Source: Acidimicrobiia bacterium (GTDB taxonomy: Bacteria > Actinomycetota > Acidimicrobiia > Acidimicrobiales > Aldehydirespiratoraceae). From it: a stretch of 64,000 bases of DNA. The translations under genes and the position numbers were made by a program. The notes below the pieces were generated by a model, which did no database searches, was not told the origin of the DNA, and was given only the letters and a program-made list of their open reading frames with translations. Shown here one piece after another: positions 8,398 to 16,255 of the stretch (its first letter is position 1; every line of letters starts with the position of its first letter). Location: positions 1 through 64,000 of the forward strand of contig JAJEHD010000013.1 in NCBI GenBank assembly GCA_022819505.1. Reading direction: 5' to 3'.

Positions 8398-9616
8398 CAT
8401 AGCCGACGCGGCCGTGCGAGCCGAGGCCGAGGCGGCCGCGCCCTACCCGATACCGAGGGAGTCGAAGCTCGACCCGCCACCGGCTCTGGGCCGCTGGCGG
8501 GCCCGGCGGCCACTGCATCGGATCAAGCTGTGGGACGGCCGCGAGGCGTGGGCCATCGTGGGGTACGAGGAGGTGCGGGAGGTCCTCAAGAACCACGAGA
8601 CGTTCGTGTCCTCGCCCCTGGCCCCCGGATACCCGACGCTGGGGGAGGCCGACGCGGCCACCAAGAAGTCCCTGCTGCTCACCATGATCGATCCGCCGCT
8701 GCACACCCAGCACCGGGGCGCGGTGCTGCGGGAGTTCACGGTCAAGGCCATCGAGTCGCTGCGCCCCGACGCCGAGGCGATCGTGGACGACCTGATCGAC
8801 GCGATGGCGGCCATGGACCCGCCCGTCGACCTGATCAAGGTGCTGGGCGCGGCCGTGCCGGCCCGCTTCACCTGCCGCCTGCTGGGCGTCCCCTACTCCG
8901 ACGCCGAGTTCTTCCAGGAGCGGCTAACCGTCCGGTTCTCGCCGAACTCCCCGGCCGCCTCGGTGTACGGAGCCGAGGACGGCCTGCGGAGCTACTTCGC
9001 CGAGCTTGTCGAAGACCGCCTCACCGAGCCCCGCGACGACCTGAGTTCACGGCTGGTGAGCGACCACGTCCGCACCGGCCAGATCAGTCCCGAGGAGGCC
9101 GCCACCATCCTGCACGTGCTGCTGATCGGCGGATTCGACACCACCAAGCAGATGATCGCGCTGGGAACCCTCACCCTTATGGAGCACCCCGACCAGCTCG
9201 CAAGGCTCAAGGCTGACCCGTCGGGGTGGCGCAACGCGGTGGAGGAGCTGCTGCGGTACATCACGCTGATCCAGAGCGAGCGGCGAGCCTGCACCGCCGA
9301 CACCGTCGTCGGCGGCCAGCAGATCCGGGCCGGCGAGGGAGTGCTCGTCCTGCTGAACTCGGCCAACCGCGACGCCTCGGTGTTCGATTCGGCCGACAGC
9401 CTCGACCTGGAGCGCAACGCGGTGCGCCATCTCGCCTTCGGCAGCGGCATCCACCAGTGCCTGGGCCAGGCTGTGGCCCGGATGCTGCTTCAGCTCACCT
9501 ACCCCAGGCTGTTCGACCGTTTCGAGCGCTTGCGGCTGGCCGTGCCGTTCGACGCCCTCAGCTTCCGCGAGAGCAGCTCGCTCTTCGGGGTGGACGAGCT
9601 GCCGGTGGAGTGGTGA
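8390..9616 (+). CDS. Cytochrome P450
   Basis: 408-residue soluble bacterial P450 monooxygenase, inserting one oxygen atom from O2 into a substrate using electrons from a ferredoxin. The I-helix motif GGFDTT is near residue 245, the ExxR pair (EELLR) near 285, and the heme-ligand loop FGSGIHQCLG has its Cys at residue 357. The start overlaps the CMD gene by 8 bases. Electrons are likely supplied by the 3Fe-4S ferredoxin encoded at 10446 in the same operon; no ferredoxin reductase gene is present here. Divergent from the second P450 of the window (19077-20336) in length and neighbours. The substrate is unknown, but SDRs on both sides suggest that the hydroxyl it creates is then oxidised. Confidence 0.95.
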   Translation: MTDIADAAVRAEAEAAAPYPIPRESKLDPPPALGRWRARRPLHRIKLWDGREAWAIVGYEEVREVLKNHETFVSSPLAPGYPTLGEADAATKKSLLLTMIDPPLHTQHRGAVLREFTVKAIESLRPDAEAIVDDLIDAMAAMDPPVDLIKVLGAAVPARFTCRLLGVPYSDAEFFQERLTVRFSPNSPAASVYGAEDGLRSYFAELVEDRLTEPRDDLSSRLVSDHVRTGQISPEEAATILHVLLIGGFDTTKQMIALGTLTLMEHPDQLARLKADPSGWRNAVEELLRYITLIQSERRACTADTVVGGQQIRAGEGVLVLLNSANRDASVFDSADSLDLERNAVRHLAFGSGIHQCLGQAVARMLLQLTYPRLFDRFERLRLAVPFDALSFRESSSLFGVDELPVEW

Positions 9617-9670
9617 CCGGCGACCTGCCGGTGAGCGCGCCGTGCCGCGGTTGAGCGGGACTGGCCGGCG

Positions 9671-10432
9671 ATGAGGGCCCTCGACGGCACGACCGCCATC
9701 GTCACCGGCGGGGCCAGCGGCATCGGTCGGGCCATCTGCGGCCGGTTCGCGGCAGAGGGAGCCGCGGTGGCCGTGGTCGACATCGACGAACCCGGAGCCG
9801 GTGCGACGGCTGGAGCCATCGCAGACGCGGGAGGGCGAGCCATAGCGGTGACGACCGACCTGCGGGTGCCCGACGACATCGCGGCGGCCGTGGCCTGGGT
9901 CGGAGACGAGTTCGGATCGATCGGCGTCCTGGTCAACAACGCCGGAGTCATGGACGCGCTGCGGCCTCCGCTGAGTGTCTCGCTGCCCCAGTGGGAGCTG
10001 GCCTTCGCGGTCAACGTCACCGCGCCGTTCCTGCTGTGCCAGGCCGTCCTGCCCGGCATGATCGCCAACGGCAGGGGAGCCATCGTCAACATCGCCTCCA
10101 TCGCGGGATTGAGCGGTGGCCGGGCCGGGACGGCCTACACCGCCAGCAAGCACGCCCTCGTGGGCCTCACCCGCAGCATCGCCTTCACCCATGTCGAGGA
10201 CGGCGTCCGCTGCAACGCCATCTGCCCCGGCGGCGTGGCCACCGGCATCGCGGACCGCGACGATCCACGGGATCCCTTCGGGGCCGAGCGGTACCGGCTG
10301 GCCCACGCCACCAAGCCCCGCCACGGCGAACCCGACGAGATCGCATCGGTCGCGGTTTTTCTAGCATCGGACCAGGCGAGCTTCGTGAACGGCGCGATCG
10401 TGCCGGTCGACGCCGGCTGGACCGCGGCCTAG
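9671..10432 (+). CDS. SDR family oxidoreductase
   Basis: 253-residue short-chain dehydrogenase/reductase with TGGASGIG at residues 12-19, NNAG in the middle, and catalytic Tyr156/Lys160 (YTASK). C-terminal VNGAIVPVDAGWT matches the family end. ATG at 9671 follows the P450 by 54 bases with only a weak purine stretch upstream. It lies between the P450 and its ferredoxin, so oxidation of a P450 product is the natural guess. Nothing unusual in the sequence. Confidence 0.88.
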   Translation: MRALDGTTAIVTGGASGIGRAICGRFAAEGAAVAVVDIDEPGAGATAGAIADAGGRAIAVTTDLRVPDDIAAAVAWVGDEFGSIGVLVNNAGVMDALRPPLSVSLPQWELAFAVNVTAPFLLCQAVLPGMIANGRGAIVNIASIAGLSGGRAGTAYTASKHALVGLTRSIAFTHVEDGVRCNAICPGGVATGIADRDDPRDPFGAERYRLAHATKPRHGEPDEIASVAVFLASDQASFVNGAIVPVDAGWTAA

Positions 10433-10445
10433 CAGGAGGATGACG

Positions 10446-10643
10446 ATGAAGCTGACCGTGGACCGGAAGGCCTGCACCGGCGCCGGCAACTGCGTGCGGC
10501 TCGCACCCGACTGGTTCGACCAGGACGACGACGAGGGCCTGGTGGTGCTGCTCGGCGACGCGCCGCCCGACGGCTTGAGGCCGCTGATGAAAGACGTCGT
10601 GGACGCCTGCCCGACGGGCGCCATACGAGTCGAGAGCAGCTGA
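10446..10643 (+). CDS. Ferredoxin, [3Fe-4S] type, P450 partner
   Basis: 65-residue single-cluster ferredoxin that passes electrons to P450s. Cysteines occur as CTGAGNC near the N-terminus and CPTGAI near the C-terminus. Three ligating cysteines with the middle one replaced is the pattern of actinobacterial [3Fe-4S] P450 ferredoxins. Two ATGs are in frame: 10440 touches the Shine-Dalgarno AGGAGG (10434-10439), while 10446 lies six bases after it, so 10446 was chosen. Thirteen bases downstream of an SDR gene and two genes after the P450 in the same operon, a standard arrangement. No reductase gene is visible nearby. Confidence 0.88.
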   Translation: MKLTVDRKACTGAGNCVRLAPDWFDQDDDEGLVVLLGDAPPDGLRPLMKDVVDACPTGAIRVESS

Positions 10644-10652
10644 GCCGGCCCC

Positions 10653-11552
10653 GTGGGGCTCGACCTGTCCGCCGTCCCGGACGACGTGGTCCGACGCTAC
10701 GGGCTGGACGGCCTGCCCGCCGGCCGCGAGCAGCGGACCGCCGCGGACCTGCTACGCCTCGACGGTAAGCGGGCGATCATCACCGGCGGCGGAGGCGACG
10801 GCCTGGGCGCAGCCACCTGCGCTCGGCTGGCCGAGCAGGGTGCCGATGTTGCCGTTCTCGACATATCACCGGAGGCTGCTGCCGCGACGGTCGCCTCGAT
10901 CAGGGACCGCTGGAGCGTGCGGGCCGAGCCGGTGGTGGCCGACGTGGGTGACGAGACCCAGGTCCGGGCCACGATCGACGATCTGGCCGAGCGGTGGGAC
11001 GGCATCGACATCCTTGTCAACAACGCCGGCGGGTCCGGCTCGGTGGGTGCCGAAGGCCAGCGCGTACCCCACCACGGGCCGTTCGAGGAGATGGCCTACC
11101 GCGATCTGCAGGACGTGGTGCGGGTCAACCTCCTCGGGACGATGCTGGTAACCCGCGCGGTACTGCCCCACATGATCTCAGCGGGGGCGGGACGGATCGT
11201 GAACGTCTCCTCGGAGGGCGGCAAGACCGCGGTCACCGGCCTGACCGCTTACAACGCCTGCAAGGCTGGGGTCATCGGCTTCACCCGGAGCCTGGCCTCG
11301 GAGGCTGGCCCCCGAGGCGTTACCGTCGTGGGCGTGTGCCCGGGGATAATGGTCTCGGACCGCACAGTGAGGGCGCTGTCCGACCCGCAGGCCCGGGGCT
11401 TCGCCGCCCTCGACGATGCCTTCGCCCGGGTGAGTCTGGGCCGGGCCACGGTCGTCGACGAGGTAGCCGGGGTCGTGGCATTCCTGGTCTCGGAAGCGGG
11501 CAGCTTCATACATGGAACATCGCTCAGCCTCGGCGGGGGGATGGCCGACTGA
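10653..11552 (+). CDS. SDR family oxidoreductase with N-terminal extension
   Basis: 299-residue SDR. The NAD(P) motif TGGGGDGLG begins at residue 44, so about 35 residues precede the Rossmann fold, which is longer than in the neighbouring SDRs. Catalytic residues are Tyr200 and Lys204 in YNACK, after NVSSEGG. GTG at 10653 is the only reasonable start after the upstream stop; no strong ribosome binding site is seen, and the ferredoxin stop is only nine bases upstream, so re-initiation is possible. The extension contains VRRYGLDGL, a leader also seen in some SDRs of degradation operons. Substrate unknown. Confidence 0.85.
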   Translation: MGLDLSAVPDDVVRRYGLDGLPAGREQRTAADLLRLDGKRAIITGGGGDGLGAATCARLAEQGADVAVLDISPEAAAATVASIRDRWSVRAEPVVADVGDETQVRATIDDLAERWDGIDILVNNAGGSGSVGAEGQRVPHHGPFEEMAYRDLQDVVRVNLLGTMLVTRAVLPHMISAGAGRIVNVSSEGGKTAVTGLTAYNACKAGVIGFTRSLASEAGPRGVTVVGVCPGIMVSDRTVRALSDPQARGFAALDDAFARVSLGRATVVDEVAGVVAFLVSEAGSFIHGTSLSLGGGMAD

Positions 11553-11586
11553 CCGCGGATGCCGAGAGGCCGAGAGGAGACCGGCG

Positions 11587-12330
11587 TTGAGCACGAATTC
11601 CAGAGTGTGTGTCGTCACCGGCGCGGCGGCCGGGCTGGGCCGGGCCATGGCCGACCGGTTCGCCAACGAGGGGGCATCGGTCGTACTGGTCGACCGTGAC
11701 GCCGACCGACTGGCAGGCACGGTGGCAGCCATCACCGAGGCCGGGGGCCGGGCCGACGGTCGGATGGCCGACGTCTCCGACCAGGACCAGGTGGAGGAGA
11801 CCGCCCGATGGCTCGAGTCGACCCACGGCCGGGTCGACGTGCTGGTCAACAACGCCGGGGTGGCGCTGCGCGAGGGCAGCGTGGCCGACATGAGCCGCAA
11901 GGCCTGGGATCTGACGCTGGCCGTCAACCTGACGGGGCCGTTCCTGGTGAGCCGCACCCTGGTTCCGCTGATGCCCTCCGGCTCGGTGATCGTGAACGTC
12001 GCCACCAACGCCGCCCACCGGGCGGTGCCCGGCAGTGACGCCTACGTGGCTTCCAAGGCCGGGGTGGTTGGACTGACCAAGGCCATGGCGGTGTCGCTCG
12101 CGGACCGGGGCATAAGGGTCAACGCCGTGTCCCCGGGCGTCACCGCCACTGAGGAGGTGCTCAGCCGCCTGGACGATCCCAGGGTGCGGGCCATGATCGA
12201 CCGGGCACCGCCCCTCAGCGACTACGGCAGCCCCGAGGAGCTGGCCGCGGTGGTCAGCTTCCTCTGCAGCGAGGAGGCCCGGTACGTGAACGGGGCGGTA
12301 CTCGCGGTCGACGGGGGAGCCACGGCTTGA
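11587..12330 (+). CDS. SDR family oxidoreductase, TTG start
   Basis: 247-residue SDR with TGAAAGLG at residues 11-18, NNAG, and catalytic Tyr153/Lys157 (YVASK). The open frame begins earlier, but TTG at 11587 puts the first strand (RVCVVTG) at the right place, and AGAGGAGA lies six bases upstream. The gene ends in a TTGA overlap with the acyl-CoA ligase, so both are co-translated. One of four SDRs in this operon; such stacks usually oxidise successive alcohols or stereoisomers, but the order of steps cannot be read here. Confidence 0.86.
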   Translation: MSTNSRVCVVTGAAAGLGRAMADRFANEGASVVLVDRDADRLAGTVAAITEAGGRADGRMADVSDQDQVEETARWLESTHGRVDVLVNNAGVALREGSVADMSRKAWDLTLAVNLTGPFLVSRTLVPLMPSGSVIVNVATNAAHRAVPGSDAYVASKAGVVGLTKAMAVSLADRGIRVNAVSPGVTATEEVLSRLDDPRVRAMIDRAPPLSDYGSPEELAAVVSFLCSEEARYVNGAVLAVDGGATA

Positions 12331-13862
12331 CGCTGACACCAGCGGACGTCTCGGTCGTCGGCGACATCGCGGCCGCCAACGCGCGCCAACACCCTCATGC
12401 GGAGGCGGTTGTCGACGGCGAGCGCCGTCTCAGCTGGAAGGCGCTGCACGGCAGGGTGATGAGGCTGGCCAACGCCCTGACCGCCGGGCTCGAGATCGCA
12501 CCGGGACAGCGGGTGTCGATGCTGGCCCACAACTGCCTCGAGTACTACGAGTTGTTCCACGCGACCGCAGCCGCGGGTGTTGTGGCCGCGCCGCTCAACC
12601 AGAGGCTCGCGCCGGGCGAGCTGGCCACCATCGTCGAGCAGGTCGAACCGCGGGTGATGCTGTGCGACGCCGACCATGCCGAGTTGGCCGCCGAGTTGGC
12701 CGCGCCAGCCTCGTGCCCGGTGGTGCGCATCGGCGGCGACGACCCAATCGGCTACGAGCATCTGCTGGCTTCGGCCAGCCCGGCCGGCGCCGGTCGGCGA
12801 CCCGACCCCGAGTCGGCGGCCACCATCTGCTTCACCGGAGGCACCACCGGGGCTCCCAAGGGCGTGATGATCCCTCACCGGTCGCTGGCGGCCTGCGGGC
12901 CTCGCACGATGCTGTACCAGGGCCTGACCGGCTTCGACCGCCACCTGTTCGTGCGGCCGATGGCGGTGGCCCCCGGTCATCGGATGGCGGCCCAGCACGG
13001 CTTCTCGTCGGGCACGACCATCATCGCCCCCCGCTTCGAGCCCGGCCTCTTCTACCGGCTCGCCGACCAGGAGGGAGCGACGACGAGCCTGCTGACACCC
13101 ACCATGTTCCAGATGCTGCTGTCCGAGCCGGCCCCGGAGCGCGACCTCTCGACCCTGCGGACATTCGTATACGGCGGCGCGCCGTCCACGCCCGATCTCA
13201 TCTCGCGGGCAATGGCGGCGTTCCCCCACGTCGGGCTGCACCATGTGTACGGCGGGACCGAGGTGGCGGTGGCGCTGCATCTTGGGCCCGCCGAGCACCG
13301 GGCCGGCCTGCTCGACTCGGTCGGCCGGGAGGTTCCCGGAGTGGAGGTACGCCTGGTCGACGAGGCCGGGCAACAGGTTCCCGACGGCGAAACGGGCGAG
13401 ATCATCGTGCGAAGCAACGAGCTCTTCAGCGGTTACTGGCGAGACCCCGAGACCACCGCGGCCACCCTGCGCGACGGCTTCTGCTGGACGGGCGACCTGG
13501 GCGTCCGGAACGAGCGGGGCTACGTGCGGGTCGTGGGCCGGAGCAAGGATGTGGTCATCAGCGGGGGCTTCAACGTGTACCCGATCGAGGTGGAGAACGT
13601 GCTGACCGAGCATCCGGCGGTGAGCGAGGCCGCGGTGATCGGGCTCCCTCACGAGAGGTGGGGCGAGGCCGTGCACGCGATCGTGGTGGCCAGGCCGGGC
13701 GCTAAGACTTCGGAGTCCGAGCTGACCGCCTACTGCTCCGGCCGGATCGCGTCCTACAAGACCCCGAAGTCGATCGAGTTCGCCGAGGACCTGCCCCGCA
13801 CAACGGTCGGAAAGATCGACAAGGGGCAGCTTCGAAGCTCACGCACGGGCGACATGGCCTGA
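12327..13862 (+). CDS. AMP-binding acyl-CoA synthetase
   Basis: 511-residue ANL-superfamily ligase that activates a carboxylic acid to its CoA thioester with ATP. P-loop-like motif FTGGTTGAPKG is at residues 169-179, YGGTEVA in the middle (near 308), WTGDLG near 390, and the C-terminal catalytic-lysine segment GKIDKGQL near residue 495. The start TTG overlaps the SDR stop (TTGA). Last gene of the operon starting at 6249; the product would enter CoA-dependent degradation. Immediately downstream is repeat copy 1 rather than another gene. Chain specificity cannot be told from sequence. Confidence 0.9.
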   Translation: MTLTPADVSVVGDIAAANARQHPHAEAVVDGERRLSWKALHGRVMRLANALTAGLEIAPGQRVSMLAHNCLEYYELFHATAAAGVVAAPLNQRLAPGELATIVEQVEPRVMLCDADHAELAAELAAPASCPVVRIGGDDPIGYEHLLASASPAGAGRRPDPESAATICFTGGTTGAPKGVMIPHRSLAACGPRTMLYQGLTGFDRHLFVRPMAVAPGHRMAAQHGFSSGTTIIAPRFEPGLFYRLADQEGATTSLLTPTMFQMLLSEPAPERDLSTLRTFVYGGAPSTPDLISRAMAAFPHVGLHHVYGGTEVAVALHLGPAEHRAGLLDSVGREVPGVEVRLVDEAGQQVPDGETGEIIVRSNELFSGYWRDPETTAATLRDGFCWTGDLGVRNERGYVRVVGRSKDVVISGGFNVYPIEVENVLTEHPAVSEAAVIGLPHERWGEAVHAIVVARPGAKTSESELTAYCSGRIASYKTPKSIEFAEDLPRTTVGKIDKGQLRSSRTGDMA

Positions 13863-13870
13863 GAGCAGGC

Positions 13871-13997
13871 GCGGGTAGGTACTAGTGCGTCGCGTTGCGG
13901 CGGTGTGTTCCCCGCTCTTGTTCGCTGCGCTCACGGGCCGCTCGGGCCACGGCCTCGCCCGTATGGGCCGGATTCGCGTGCCTACTCGCTCGGCCTC
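13871..13997. repeat. Dispersed intergenic repeat, copy 1
   Basis: About 127 bases, largely matching elements at 37442-37568 and 41588-41717. The 44-base core at 13911-13954 is identical to copy 2 at 37482-37525. The ends are imperfect inverted repeats: GCGGGTAGGTAC at 13871-13882 and GTGCCTACTCGC at 13978-13989. It lies between a ligase gene and a convergent SnoaL-like gene. Short open frames inside are considered spurious. Confidence 0.8.
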
Positions 13998-14004
13998 TGA
14001 GCCG

Positions 14005-14511
14005 TCAGGCATCATCGGCGGGGTTCATGGCCACGGCCTCTACCTCGGCGATCCGCTCGACGAACCGCCACCTGCCGTCGGGATCCCTCACCAGTTGATC
14101 TAGGTAGCGGCCGAAGGCCCGAACGAAGGGGGCGCCGTCATCGCCGGCGTCAAGGCGGGCGAAGTAGCTGCGGGCCGTCGCCCGATCGCCGTCGACGGTG
14201 ACCACCGGCTCGAACAGAAGGTGCTTGTGCCAGCGGTGCGGGGCCCGGCTGTGGGCGGCAATGAAGCCGCCCAGATCGTCGTGTCCCTCGAAGCGCCGGC
14301 TCGGCTTGGCCCCCACCCGGTAGCGCACGTCGAAGGCCCCGCCGGCCGCGAAGCAGTCGAGCCACTCCTCCTCGAGGCCGTAGTCGATGCTGTGGCCGTA
14401 CCGGTACAGCGTGTCCAGGACGGCCCGCTCGGCCATCAGCTGGGCCACCTGTGCCCTCAAGTCAGCATCGCCGGAGTCGTCGCCGTCTCCGCTGGATGGC
14501 CGCTCTCCCAT
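14005..14511 (-). CDS. SnoaL-like / NTF2-like domain protein
   Basis: 168-residue protein of the NTF2-like alpha+beta barrel superfamily (SnoaL-like), which contains small isomerases, cyclases, hydratases and oxygenase beta-type subunits. The domain covers residues 20-155: AERAVLDTLYRYGHSID, then a region with WLDCF and FDVRY, and a strand-rich end with RATARSYFARL. The acidic N-terminus before it is probably disordered. ATG at 14511 is preceded by GGGGGGAG eight bases away on the minus strand. Divergent from the LLM gene at 14577, with a short hairpin between them. The second SnoaL-like protein of the window is at 33837-34385. Function is likely catalytic in ring chemistry, but unproven. Confidence 0.8.
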   Translation of the reverse strand: MGERPSSGDGDDSGDADLRAQVAQLMAERAVLDTLYRYGHSIDYGLEEEWLDCFAAGGAFDVRYRVGAKPSRRFEGHDDLGGFIAAHSRAPHRWHKHLLFEPVVTVDGDRATARSYFARLDAGDDGAPFVRAFGRYLDQLVRDPDGRWRFVERIAEVEAVAMNPADDA

Positions 14512-14527
14512 AACATCGGCTCCCCCC

Positions 14528-14542
14528 GCCGGCTTTGCCGGC
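14528..14542. other. Short GC hairpin in divergent intergenic region
   Basis: GCCGGC, loop TTT, GCCGGC: a perfect 6-bp inverted repeat between the divergent SnoaL-like and LLM genes. It could be an operator half-site pair or a leader hairpin; nothing further supports either. Confidence 0.3.
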
Positions 14543-14576
14543 CAGCGCGCTCGTAGAGAATGAAGGGTATTGGCCG

Positions 14577-15467
14577 ATGGACATCTCCATATTCGGGTTC
14601 GACCGCTCCCTCGACGCCATCAGGGCCAACATCTTCAGGACGGACCGGGAGGGGTTCAGCGGCTACTGGGTCCCCAACGGCCGCAGCTGCGACGCGCTGA
14701 CGGCTCTGGCCGTGGCCGGCGCCGGAAGCGGCATCCGGCTGGGCACCGCGGTGGTGCCGGTGCATCCCCGCCATCCGGCCGCTCTCGCCCAGCAGGCCCT
14801 GACCGCCAACCTGGCGCTCGACGGGCGTCTCGTGCTGGGCGTGGGGGTGGCCCACCGGTTCTTCGTGGAGGGGACGTGGGGTCTGAGCTTCGACCGGCCG
14901 GTGGCCTACCTGGCCGAGTACCTCGACGCACTGCTGCCGCTGCTCAGCGGGCGCAGGGCGTCGGTGGCCGGCGAACGGGTGACCATGAACGGAGAGCTGG
15001 CTCTCGACGCCCCGCCGTGCGGCGTCTACGTGGCCGCGCTCGGGCCCCGCATGCTGGAGCTCGCCGGGCGGCTGACATCGGGAACCATCACCTGGATGGT
15101 CGGGGCCAGGACCATCCGGGACCTGACCGCTCCGGTCATCAACGAGGCCGCGGCCGCGGCCGGGCGGGACGCCCCCGAGGTGGTGGCGGGCCTGCCGGTG
15201 TGCGTCACCGGCGACGAGCGAGACGCCCGGGCCCGGGCCGCCCGCTCGCTGCGGATGTACGGCGACCTGCCGTCGTACCGGGCGATGCTCGACCGCGAGG
15301 GGCTGGACAGTCCCGGTGACGTGTGCGTGATCGGGACCGAGGAGCAGGTCGCGGAGCGCCTGGCCGGCTACTTCGAGGCCGGTGCCACCAGCGTCGCGGC
15401 CGCGCCCACCGGCAACCCCGGCGAGGTGGAGCGCACACGGGCCTGCCTGGCCTCCCTGCTCGCCTGA
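14577..15467 (+). CDS. LLM class (luciferase-like) F420-type oxidoreductase
   Basis: 296-residue luciferase-like TIM-barrel protein, predicted F420- or flavin-dependent. First strand MDISIFGF begins at ATG 14577, chosen over the TTG at 14535 because GAAGGG lies nine bases upstream and the barrel strand begins immediately. Typical blocks are RLGTAVVPV (strand with family Val-Pro), LGVGVAHRFF, and VYVAALGPRMLELAG. Divergent from the SnoaL-like gene and convergent with the EthD-like gene at 15490. Only one of four LLM genes in the window that is not clearly inside a longer operon. Substrate unknown. Confidence 0.85.
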   Translation: MDISIFGFDRSLDAIRANIFRTDREGFSGYWVPNGRSCDALTALAVAGAGSGIRLGTAVVPVHPRHPAALAQQALTANLALDGRLVLGVGVAHRFFVEGTWGLSFDRPVAYLAEYLDALLPLLSGRRASVAGERVTMNGELALDAPPCGVYVAALGPRMLELAGRLTSGTITWMVGARTIRDLTAPVINEAAAAAGRDAPEVVAGLPVCVTGDERDARARAARSLRMYGDLPSYRAMLDREGLDSPGDVCVIGTEEQVAERLAGYFEAGATSVAAAPTGNPGEVERTRACLASLLA

Positions 15468-15489
15468 CACTCGTGGCGAGCCGGCGCCC

Positions 15490-16209
15490 TCAGGTGTGAG
15501 CGTCGTAGCGCTCGGGCGTCGCCGGGAGGTACGAGCAGCGGAGGTGGATGGTGGCGGCCGGCTCTCCCAGCTCGGCCTCGATCTCTGTGGCCCGGGCCTG
15601 GACGGCCAGCGGATCGCCGGTGGTGAACCACAGATGGACGAACAGGTGGTGGTCCTGCTCCCTCATGGGCATGAACGTGAAGATCCCGGCGACCTCCCCG
15701 CCGGCCAGCAGGCGGGGCACGAACTCGTCGTCGTGGCGCCGGGCCCAGACGGCCAGCTCGGGCGGGTACTGGCCGAGGGTGGCCACCACGCCGTGGTGGG
15801 GGGCCAGCGGCACCGCGTCGGCCGACAGGATCGACTCCGGCGGGACGTAGGCCCGCACGACGTAGACGCGGTCGCGCCACACCGCCCGGAAGTCCCGGTT
15901 GATCGGCTCGCACCGCCCCAGCAGCCGGAGCTGCTCGCGCACGACCGTCATGTCGTAGAGCAGCTGCTCGGGCGACGCGGTGCTCCAGTACATGGCCAGG
16001 TACTCGCCGCCGGGCCCGGCCAGGCCTCCCTCCAGCACCTGGCGGGCGGCCAGCTGCTCCGGCTCCGCCACGTAGCGGGCCGAGTGGTAGATGTGCTCGA
16101 TCTGGCCGTGGTTCTCGGGCCGGTGGTCGGCGTCGTGCCACTCGTTGAAGGCCCGGTGCCGGCCCGGCGGGCAGGCCAGGAACGCGGTCAGCGCCGATGT
16201 CGCCTTCAT
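15490..16209 (-). CDS. EthD-like / dimeric alpha-beta barrel protein, function unknown
   Basis: 239-residue protein not recognised with certainty. The segment FNEWHDADHRPEN near residue 20 resembles the FNxWYdxxHlpe motif of EthD-like dimeric alpha-beta barrel proteins, and a second half (residues 130-225) again shows strand-rich segments, so it may be two such domains in tandem. Many His and Trp residues occur. No ribosome binding site is clear. Last gene of the minus operon that starts at 21508; it follows the glutaredoxin-DinB gene by 46 bases. EthD-like proteins accompany P450 systems in degradation of ethers, which suits the P450 in the same operon, but this is inference. Confidence 0.5.
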   Translation of the reverse strand: MKATSALTAFLACPPGRHRAFNEWHDADHRPENHGQIEHIYHSARYVAEPEQLAARQVLEGGLAGPGGEYLAMYWSTASPEQLLYDMTVVREQLRLLGRCEPINRDFRAVWRDRVYVVRAYVPPESILSADAVPLAPHHGVVATLGQYPPELAVWARRHDDEFVPRLLAGGEVAGIFTFMPMREQDHHLFVHLWFTTGDPLAVQARATEIEAELGEPAATIHLRCSYLPATPERYDAHT

Positions 16210-16255
16210 GGGCGGTCGGGTCCGACCCGTGCGGTCCGGCGTTGATCCCGGGTTC

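Noticed and set aside
13885..14103. Small frames inside repeat copies (13.9, 37.5 and 41.6 kb) with shared peptide sequences
   Set aside because: The similarity is due to shared DNA of the repeat, frames shift between copies, and the reading runs into neighbouring genes; no start signals.
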